DNA from: CAJXWH01 sp964343365
Lineage (GTDB): Bacteria; Pseudomonadota; Gammaproteobacteria; Arenicellales; UBA868
Direction of reading: 5' to 3'
Assembly: GCA_964343365.1 (NCBI GenBank)
Contig: CAYFJI010000103.1
Span: forward strand, 1 to 6,553
Length of the DNA stretch: 6,553 nucleotides
Below the pieces are notes generated by a model. The model was not told the origin of the DNA. It ran no database searches and was given only the letters and a program-made list of their open reading frames with translations. The translations under genes and the position numbers were made by a program. Below are positions 1-4,901 of this stretch, piece by piece. How positions within the stretch are numbered: position 1 is the first letter of the stretch; the number at the start of each line of letters is the position of its first letter.

Positions 1-523
1 CAAATAATAATAGAACATTCTTGTAATTAACCAAATTGAATTCTTGTACAACATTTGGTTCCATGGCTATCTTGACATCATATTTTTGTGAATAATCAAT
101 GATTTCTTGAAGAGAGTTAAGAAATGTAATTATTGATTTATTTCTATCAGGGATGTTTTCAGATTGAAATTTTTTTCCAAGTGTTTTTGGATCAATCACA
201 AAGCCTGCATGAAATGTGTATAATGGACTATCTATTTTCCTACATAATTCAATGGCTTTTTTTGCTAAGGATATACTTCTTTTTTGTAAAATTTTGTCTT
301 GTGATGCAAGATTGAAATTAAATGAATTTTTTGGTGGTGGAAAATAGTTGTGTACGATGTAATTAAAATTGAATTTTTTAAGTATAGAAGTATCAAAATG
401 TGTATGAACAGAACCTAATTCAACATTTTCAATGCCAATTTTTTCATAGGTTTGTAAAACCTTTAAAATATTTTTAGGGTTTTTTAAACAACTTGTAGAA
501 GTGTAGATTAAATTATTATTCAT
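1..523 (-). CDS. Sugar-phosphate isomerase/epimerase-like TIM-barrel protein, C-terminus cut by window edge
   Basis: An open frame of 174 codons runs from ATG at 523-521 to the left edge without a stop, so only the N-terminal part is visible. I translated it by hand. It looks like the AP-endonuclease-2/xylose-isomerase-like TIM-barrel superfamily (sugar phosphate isomerases/epimerases). Visible strand motifs are VELG at residues 34-37, IVHNYFPPP at 56-64, TFHAGF at 103-108 (His105) and AMEPNVV at 153-159, where Glu155 sits where this fold usually has a metal-binding Glu. Full-length members are usually 250-300 residues, so roughly 100 are missing. The start lies 2 nt after the aminotransferase stop, so the two are probably co-transcribed. 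There is no ribosome binding site. The substrate is unknown; context suggests isomerising or epimerising a sugar of the same glycan. Superfamily call fairly sure, function not. Confidence 0.78.
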   Translation of the reverse strand, partial: MNNNLIYTSTSCLKNPKNILKVLQTYEKIGIENVELGSVHTHFDTSILKKFNFNYIVHNYFPPPKNSFNFNLASQDKILQKRSISLAKKAIELCRKIDSPLYTFHAGFVIDPKTLGKKFQSENIPDRNKSIITFLNSLQEIIDYSQKYDVKIAMEPNVVQEFNLVNYKNVLLLF

Positions 524-525
524 TG

Positions 526-1617
526 TTAATTTTTAATTTTATTACAGGTTGAAATAATTAGATCAACGTCATCTTCGGTTAATGAATTATACATTGGTAA
601 TGTGAATACAGTGTCATACACCTTTTTAGAATTTGAACATTCAAAGTTTTTTAGTTCAGGATTACATGGTTGTTGGTGTATTGGATAAAAAGATAATCTA
701 GCATCAATACCTTCTGAACGCAATTTTTCCACATATTCATTACGAGTTATTTCATTTTCCGCAGTGACAAAGAATAACATGTATGAGTGTTTTGTAGCAT
801 AGTTTGGAATTTTTTGAAATTGAAGGTTTTTGATTTCAGTTTTAAAACGATCTGCAATTTTAATACGTCTTGAGATAAATTTATCAATTTTTTTTAATTG
901 TTTTAAGCCTATGATTGACTGAATGTCAGTAGTTCGAAAATTTGTTCCAACTAAATCATGTTTATATCCGGGTTGATAGCGTCCTATATCTCGAATGGCT
1001 TTTAATTTTTTAAAAAATTCTTCGTTCTTTGTATTAATACACCCTCCTTCTACAGTAGTAATTTGTTTAGCAATATGAAAACTAAAAAATGAAGTGTGGT
1101 TATGAGAACCAAGTTTTTGATTTTTATATTCAGAACCTAGTCCTTCAGCTGCATCTTCTAATAATATGAAATTATATTTTTTAGATAAAGATTCAAGACG
1201 ATCAAGATCATTAGATAATCCCGCCACATCTACAAATACAACCATTTTGATATCATTCGTTGATACTATTTCTTCTAAAGAATCCAAATCAATATTCAGA
1301 GTATCAGGATCAACATCAACAGGGATTATTTCTGCTCCTAAAATTTTTGGTACAGAACAAGTTGTGATAAATGTAAAATCAGGAACTACGATTTTATCTC
1401 CAGGCTTAATGTCATGAGCCATCATCGAGCACATAGTTGCAGAAGAACCGCTATTAATTGCCATTACATTTGATGAGAAATAATCGGAAAGATTTTCTTC
1501 AAATTGTCTTGTGACATTACCCTGTCCAAGCCATCCACTTTTTAGAACATCTAAAACACCATTAATTTCTTCATGTTCAAGGGCTGGTTTTGCCATAGGA
1601 ACCTTAACTTCTTTCAT
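526..1617 (-). CDS. DegT/DnrJ/EryC1/StrS-family PLP-dependent sugar aminotransferase (LegC/perosamine-synthetase-like)
   Basis: A complete 363-residue protein of normal length for this fold-type I family, which transfers an amino group (usually from glutamate) to a nucleotide-linked keto-sugar in the cytoplasm. Seen: the N-terminal KVPMAKP and SGWLGQG stretch, the phosphate-loop region NSGSSA (55-60), PDFTF (79-83), EDAAEGLG (154-161) with Asp155 to pair with the PLP ring nitrogen, the FSFHIAKQITTVEGG segment with Schiff-base Lys184, and GTNFRTTDIQSIIGLKQL (224-241). Glu158 in EDAAEG is typical of perosamine synthetase and LegC-type enzymes, whereas PseC-type enzymes usually carry His there, so a legionaminic-type 4-aminotransferase is favoured (family recollection, not tested). 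ATG at 1617 is preferred over Met8 because Met8 lies inside the conserved VPMAKP motif. It is the third gene of the neuB-GNAT-aminotransferase run, 58 nt after the GNAT stop. Confidence 0.93.
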   Translation of the reverse strand: MKEVKVPMAKPALEHEEINGVLDVLKSGWLGQGNVTRQFEENLSDYFSSNVMAINSGSSATMCSMMAHDIKPGDKIVVPDFTFITTCSVPKILGAEIIPVDVDPDTLNIDLDSLEEIVSTNDIKMVVFVDVAGLSNDLDRLESLSKKYNFILLEDAAEGLGSEYKNQKLGSHNHTSFFSFHIAKQITTVEGGCINTKNEEFFKKLKAIRDIGRYQPGYKHDLVGTNFRTTDIQSIIGLKQLKKIDKFISRRIKIADRFKTEIKNLQFQKIPNYATKHSYMLFFVTAENEITRNEYVEKLRSEGIDARLSFYPIHQQPCNPELKNFECSNSKKVYDTVFTLPMYNSLTEDDVDLIISTCNKIKN

Positions 1618-1675
1618 GAATTACAGCTAGAAATAGAGTATAATTGCTTTTATGATAATTCATACTTGTACAAAT
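1618..1675 (-). promoter_or_regulatory. Short intergenic gap with weak TATA-like box before the aminotransferase
   Basis: The 58 nt between the GNAT stop and the aminotransferase ATG contain, on the minus strand, AATTATAC at 1645-1638, ending 20 nt before the ATG. That spacing is slightly short for a leaderless archaeal transcript. No Shine-Dalgarno sequence precedes the ATG. The box is ordinary for AT-rich DNA, so this is a weak call; the gene may simply be read through from upstream. Confidence 0.25.
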
Positions 1676-2230
1676 TTAAATAAATTTTTTTAGTATGTTT
1701 TTTCTTTTTGAAGATATTTGACTTGGAGTTTTGAATAAGGCCATGCTTACTACATGTCTAAATTTTCCATCAATTTTTTCATCATTCATAAAAACACCTT
1801 CTATTTGAAATCCCAAATCAGTATACATCTTTAGAGCACGAGAGTTATCGTAGAAAACAGTTAACCAAATTTTTTTATAATTTTTTTTCCATGCACGTTT
1901 AATCATATGTTTACAAATTTCTTTTCCAAGATGCATGTTTTGCCACTTATCTGCAATAACTATGCCTAATGTACAATTATGGTTTTTAGTTTTTTTCTCA
2001 AATTTTGTTAGAAAGCTATATGATATTAGCTCATTGTTAACAAATGTAAAAAATTTAATTTTATCTTTCCGTGATATTTCATTAGTTACTATTGAATGAA
2101 TAGTACTATTGTTTACAATTCCAAATGTATTAAAATCCCGATATGTTTTCTTACTGAGATTTTTTAGAAATTTTGTAAATAAAGTGCTAGTTATTGTTGT
2201 TTTATGAGTTAGTTTTATTGGATTATCCAT
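1676..2230 (-). CDS. GNAT-family N-acetyltransferase (possible LegH/PseH-like role)
   Basis: A complete 184-residue protein with the GNAT fold, expected to move an acetyl group from acetyl-CoA to an amine. The core is visible: strand beta-4 TLGIVIAD (87-94) followed by the acetyl-CoA pyrophosphate loop at residues 97-102, then motif B (121-144), with Asn129, Arg131-Ala132, Tyr136 and GF at 140-141, as in RimI- and PseH-type enzymes. The pyrophosphate loop reads QNMHLG, so the first Gly of the usual Q/R-x-x-G-x-G/A is His100. Placed between NeuB and a sugar aminotransferase, it most likely acetylates the amino group that the aminotransferase installs; the same trio of activities occurs in the Bacillus sps genes and in Campylobacter legionaminic and pseudaminic pathways. 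A protein N-acetyltransferase cannot be excluded from sequence alone. It starts 48 nt after the neuB stop, with no ribosome binding site. Confidence 0.85.
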   Translation of the reverse strand: MDNPIKLTHKTTITSTLFTKFLKNLSKKTYRDFNTFGIVNNSTIHSIVTNEISRKDKIKFFTFVNNELISYSFLTKFEKKTKNHNCTLGIVIADKWQNMHLGKEICKHMIKRAWKKNYKKIWLTVFYDNSRALKMYTDLGFQIEGVFMNDEKIDGKFRHVVSMALFKTPSQISSKRKNILKKFI

Positions 2231-2252
2231 GTTGGGAAATTATAAGAATCAG

Positions 2253-2262
2253 ATTTAAATTT
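2253..2262 (-). promoter_or_regulatory. TATA-like box before the GNAT gene
   Basis: On the minus strand AAATTTAAAT lies 22 nt upstream of the ATG at 2230. Archaeal TATA boxes are centred about 26 nt before the transcription start, so transcription would begin at or within a few bases of the ATG. This fits a leaderless message and explains the lack of a ribosome binding site. It would let the GNAT and aminotransferase genes be transcribed independently of neuB. It rests on position and base composition only. Confidence 0.4.
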
Positions 2263-2278
2263 GTGGATCAATTTACAG

Positions 2279-3316
2279 TTAGATCATTTTCCAAGAGAAT
2301 TGAGTATTAGAAGGAATATTCCTTCTAATCTTTTTTCCAATAATTTTCTTCAGATTATTTTCTAATGGAATTATTCCAGATTTTCTTCCACGCATTGATG
2401 TAAGATGTTCTTTTTTGATAATTGTTCCTTTAGATATAGGTTTTATAACAATAATCTTTCTCATTGTAAGATTTTTTTTGTCAGAATTTGTGATAAATTT
2501 TATAGAACTGCCAAAACATTTTTCTAGATTTCTAATGTTTTTTATCCATTTTTCAAGTTCAATTGGTTCTAATGATGATGACTGATCAGGTCCAGCAAGT
2601 TTACGTGACAAAGTAAAATGTTTTTCAACAATTGTAGCTCCTAGAGTAATTGCACCTAAACTTGCAACTGCATCATTTGTATGATCTGAAAAACCTATAG
2701 GAACTTTGAAGGTTTTAGCATAATTTGGAATTACCATTAAATTGACATCTTCAGGAGGAGTTGGATAATTAGATGTTGTTTGCATTAAGATTAAGTTGTT
2801 TATTTTTTTCATTTTTTTGAAAAGATTTACAGTTTGTTTAACTTCTTTGATATCTGCCAGACCAGTGGACAAGATCACAGGTTTATTTTTTCTTGCAACG
2901 TGCCGTAGTAGAATGTGATTGGTTAGATCAGATGATGAAATTTTGTATGCAGGTACATCCAGAGTATCTAAGAAATCTACACTCTCAGAGTCATATGGTG
3001 TCGATAAAAACAATATTCCTTTTTTACGGCATCTTTGAGAGATCTTTTTCTGTTCTCTTCTGGTTGGTTCAAGGTTTTTGATGATTTCGTAATAGGTTTT
3101 ATCTTTGATTTTTTTTTGGTAAGATGGTTTTTCTGATGTTTTTAGTTGTAACAATTCGGTATTCCATGTTTGGAATTTGATTGCATTTGCGCCAGATTTT
3201 GCAGCAATATCTATCATTTTAAATGCTTTTTCGAGATTGTTATTATGATTCACTCCTGCTTCAGCTATGACAAAAACTGGATTTTTACCACCAATTGTAT
3301 ACGTTCCTATTTTCAT
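2279..3316 (-). CDS. neuB: NeuB-family nonulosonic acid synthase (sialic/legionaminic/pseudaminic acid synthase)
   Basis: A complete 345-residue protein, the normal length for NeuB/LegI/PseI enzymes, which condense phosphoenolpyruvate with a six-carbon amino sugar to give a nine-carbon acid in the cytoplasm. The TIM-barrel domain shows IAEAGVNHN (17-25), KFQTW (47-51), STPYDSESVDFL (105-116), KISSSDL (125-131), PVILSTG (146-152), GFSDHT (208-213) and VEKHF (230-234). His212 and His233 match the two metal-binding histidines of the family. A C-terminal SAF (antifreeze-like) domain spans about 286-345. The start is set at ATG 3316 because the family begins immediately before the IAEAG strand; the frame stays open upstream to a TTG at 3361, but those 15 residues are hydrophobic and atypical. 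Odd points: GPDQ (242-245) where many relatives have GPDH, and RGRKSGI where the SAF domain usually has RPGxGI. Family certain; substrate undecided, legionaminic-type favoured by the neighbours. Confidence 0.96.
   Translation of the reverse strand: MKIGTYTIGGKNPVFVIAEAGVNHNNNLEKAFKMIDIAAKSGANAIKFQTWNTELLQLKTSEKPSYQKKIKDKTYYEIIKNLEPTRREQKKISQRCRKKGILFLSTPYDSESVDFLDTLDVPAYKISSSDLTNHILLRHVARKNKPVILSTGLADIKEVKQTVNLFKKMKKINNLILMQTTSNYPTPPEDVNLMVIPNYAKTFKVPIGFSDHTNDAVASLGAITLGATIVEKHFTLSRKLAGPDQSSSLEPIELEKWIKNIRNLEKCFGSSIKFITNSDKKNLTMRKIIVIKPISKGTIIKKEHLTSMRGRKSGIIPLENNLKKIIGKKIRRNIPSNTQFSWKMI
2306..2329. repeat. 24-bp perfect palindrome inside the 3' part of neuB
   Basis: The left half ATTAGAAGGAAT (2306-2317) is followed directly by its exact reverse complement (2318-2329). 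As RNA it would give a 10-bp stem with a 4-nt loop. It coincides exactly with eight codons of neuB (residues 330-337, IRRNIPSN). On the plus strand it is followed after one base by six T residues (2331-2336), so it looks like an intrinsic terminator in the antisense direction. Function unknown. Confidence 0.9.
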
Positions 3317-3340
3317 AATGTATGAAAGATAATAATCTAA

Positions 3341-3348
3341 TAAATAAA
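3341..3348 (-). promoter_or_regulatory. Candidate TATA box for neuB
   Basis: On the minus strand TTTATTTA lies 24 nt before the neuB ATG at 3316, within the 87-nt gap shared with the divergent neuA. The spacing predicts transcription starting about at the ATG, that is, a leaderless mRNA, and no ribosome binding site is present in the intervening bases. It also supports ATG 3316 over the TTG at 3361 as the start of neuB, because the box would lie inside the longer reading frame. Confidence 0.45.
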
Positions 3349-3372
3349 GAACTGCTAGCAATCAGTCATAAG

Positions 3373-3380
3373 ATATATCA
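3373..3380 (+). promoter_or_regulatory. TATA-like sequence before neuA
   Basis: ATATATCA lies 23 nt before the TTG start of neuA. If used at normal archaeal spacing, transcription would start close to 3403 and would exclude the ribosome binding site at 3393-3398. An alternative is the AT-rich block 3331-3348, which would give a leader of about 30 nt that includes the site. I cannot decide between them from sequence. Confidence 0.28.
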
Positions 3381-3392
3381 TAATCAAGTTAT

Positions 3393-3398
3393 GGAGAG
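3393..3398 (+). promoter_or_regulatory. Ribosome binding site that decides the TTG start of neuA
   Basis: GGAGAG stands 5 nt before the TTG at 3404. There is no ATG, GTG or other TTG in this frame between the upstream stop (TAG, 3356-3358) and 3404, so TTG plus this Shine-Dalgarno-like site is the only good start. Confidence 0.7.
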
Positions 3399-3403
3399 AA
3401 GTA

Positions 3404-4096
3404 TTGAAACCAGTATGTTTTATTGCAGCGAGAGCAGGTTCCAAAGGGGTACCAAATAAAAATATCAAAGTGATCGGAGGTAAGCCTCTTATTTCTCATG
3501 CAATTGAAATTGCATTAAAATCTAGATTATTTGCTCACGTTATTGTTTCAACTGATAGTAAAAAAATTAAAGATATTGCAATTCGTAGTGGTGCAGAAGT
3601 ACCATTTGATAGACCAAAAAAATTAGCAGAAGATAATGTTGGTATTATGGACGTTTTAGTTCATGGCATTAAGACTCTTAATAAAAAAGGATATGAATTT
3701 GATGTTATTGTTACAAGAGATTGTACAGTACCATTCATCAATTCACATCATATGAGAGATTCTTTAATGTTGTTAAATAAAAAGAAATGTGACGGAGTTT
3801 ATGCTGTTTACAAACAACATCTTAACCCGTATTTTAACATGGTCGAACAAAATGAACATGGATATTTGCGAATTAGTAAAAAGCCAAAAAATGAAATCAA
3901 ATCAAGGCAAAATTCACCAACAGTGTTTCAGCTAAATGGATTATTTGCGTTTAATGTAAAGAGTTTATTAAAATATCAGAGATTGTTTATGCCAAAAATT
4001 CTTCCTTATGAAATTTCACAATTAGAAGGATTTATGATAGATACTAAGTTTGAGTTTGAGTTTGCTAGAGAAATTTTTGAAAAGAAAATGTTTTAG
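3404..4096 (+). CDS. neuA: NeuA-type cytidylyltransferase (CMP-nonulosonate synthetase)
   Basis: A complete 230-residue protein of normal length for the acylneuraminate cytidylyltransferase family, which activates a nonulosonic acid with CTP to the CMP-sugar donor. Seen: the nucleotide-binding signature AARAGSKGVPNKNI (8-21), STDS (49-52), NPYFNMVE (141-148), RQNSPTVFQLNGLFAF (168-183) and MIDT (211-214), whose Asp213 aligns with the metal-binding Asp region. The segment that in classical NeuA/LegF reads about QPTSPLR is here DCTVPFI (106-112), so this belongs to a divergent subgroup and its exact acid is uncertain. The start is a forced TTG with GGAGAG 5 nt before it; the next Met in frame is residue 117, after the nucleotide-binding motif. 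It is the only plus-strand gene, divergent from neuB and ending one base from the stop of the SDR gene. Alternatives are a related nucleotidyltransferase of the SpsF or KDO type. Confidence 0.9.
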   Translation: MKPVCFIAARAGSKGVPNKNIKVIGGKPLISHAIEIALKSRLFAHVIVSTDSKKIKDIAIRSGAEVPFDRPKKLAEDNVGIMDVLVHGIKTLNKKGYEFDVIVTRDCTVPFINSHHMRDSLMLLNKKKCDGVYAVYKQHLNPYFNMVEQNEHGYLRISKKPKNEIKSRQNSPTVFQLNGLFAFNVKSLLKYQRLFMPKILPYEISQLEGFMIDTKFEFEFAREIFEKKMF

Positions 4097-4097
4097 A

Positions 4098-4901
4098 TTA
4101 CCAGGAAGACAGACCGCCATCAATAATCATGTTTGAACCAGTCATATAACAAGAAGCCTCAGACGTCAAGAATAGTAATGCACCATCATAATCAGAGATT
4201 TTTGCCATTCTGCCAATCATTGTTTTTCTTGAATATGATTTTACAAATGATTTTTGATGTGCAGTTTTATTGTATACACCTCCCAATGTGAGTGTGTTTA
4301 CTCTAATATTCTCTTTACCCCATAATGATGCAAGATAACGAGTAAGACTAACTGTTCCTCCTTTTGTTACAGAATAAAATGCTGGAGAATTTAATCTAGT
4401 TTTTCCGTATATACGTTGATCAGGAGCTTTTATTCCGTAAATAGAAGAAATATTTACGATATTACCATATTTTTGACGGAGCATTATTTTACCAACCTCT
4501 TTAGACATCAAAAATATACCATTGAGATTAGTTGTAATTGATTTATTCCATAATTCAAAAGGATAATCTTGTACAGGAGAATCACGTTTTTGTTCCTTTT
4601 TAGGTAGAAATTGTGCATTGTTAATTAAAACATCAATATTGTCAAATTGTTGTTTTATTTCTTTGATTAATTTTTTAATTTCTTTAGGATTAGAAATGTC
4701 AAAATTACATGTTTTTGGGGAAGTACCATATTTTTTTTTAAGTTCAAATTCAAGTTTTTTATTTTTGGATTTCTCAACATCAACTAGAATTACATTTGCA
4801 CCACGACTACTAAGTAGATGTGAAAAATGTGTTCCCAAAAAACCAGATGAACCAGTCAATACAATATTTTTGCCAGTGATATCGAAAATTTTATCATTCA
4901 T
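4098..4901 (-). CDS. PtmA-like short-chain dehydrogenase/reductase
   Basis: A complete 267-residue classical-type SDR, an NAD(P)-dependent sugar or alcohol oxidoreductase. Seen: the dinucleotide loop TGSSGFLG (16-23), Asp41 at the end of strand 2 (suggests NAD over NADP), NNAQ (94-97, where most SDRs have NNAG), Asn125, Ser153, and Tyr176-x-x-x-Lys180, which complete the catalytic tetrad. The SSIYGIKAPDQRIYG segment (152-166), the long spacer before Tyr176 and the ending DGGLSSW recall PtmA, a flagellin-glycosylation SDR found beside NeuA-type genes in Campylobacter. That points to sugar biosynthesis rather than fatty-acid metabolism. It overlaps the upstream Gfo/Idh/MocA gene by 8 nt (4894-4901) with no promoter of its own, so it is probably translationally coupled. 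Just after its stop the minus strand is T-rich (within the end of neuA), which could serve as an archaeal terminator. Its exact substrate is unknown. Confidence 0.92.
   Translation of the reverse strand: MNDKIFDITGKNIVLTGSSGFLGTHFSHLLSSRGANVILVDVEKSKNKKLEFELKKKYGTSPKTCNFDISNPKEIKKLIKEIKQQFDNIDVLINNAQFLPKKEQKRDSPVQDYPFELWNKSITTNLNGIFLMSKEVGKIMLRQKYGNIVNISSIYGIKAPDQRIYGKTRLNSPAFYSVTKGGTVSLTRYLASLWGKENIRVNTLTLGGVYNKTAHQKSFVKSYSRKTMIGRMAKISDYDGALLFLTSEASCYMTGSNMIIDGGLSSW

Noticed and set aside
29..60. Inverted repeat with 8-base arms AACCAAAT/ATTTGGTT and a 16-base spacer
   Set aside because: Arms of this length with a loose spacer occur by chance in such DNA, and it is within a coding frame.
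133..315. Plus-strand 60-codon open frame
   Set aside because: It lies antisense to the well-supported TIM-barrel gene, its protein is a low-complexity Phe/Leu-rich string with no motif, and no ribosome binding site is evident.
838..893. Shorter palindromes such as GATAAATTTATC here, AATAGTACTATT near 2099 and AATTATATAATT near 5102
   Set aside because: At 12 bp, a few are expected by chance in AT-rich DNA of this length.
1166..1417. Plus-strand 83-codon open frame
   Set aside because: Antisense to the aminotransferase gene and without recognisable features; a shadow frame.
526..1617. Aminotransferase as PseC (pseudaminic acid pathway)
   Set aside because: The Glu in EDAAEG fits LegC/perosamine-synthetase-like enzymes better; kept only as a less likely alternative.
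2306..2336. Palindrome plus T run as a genuine intrinsic terminator of a sense gene
   Set aside because: No plus-strand gene lies upstream of it, it is within neuB, and archaea usually terminate at T runs without hairpins. Listed as a repeat instead.
2893..3081. Plus-strand 62-codon open frame
   Set aside because: Antisense to the conserved barrel region of neuB; no motif or start signal.
3317..3361. N-terminal extension of NeuB from TTG 3361
   Set aside because: The 15 added residues are hydrophobic and not part of the family, ATG 3316 is at the expected place, and a TATA-like box lies within the extension.
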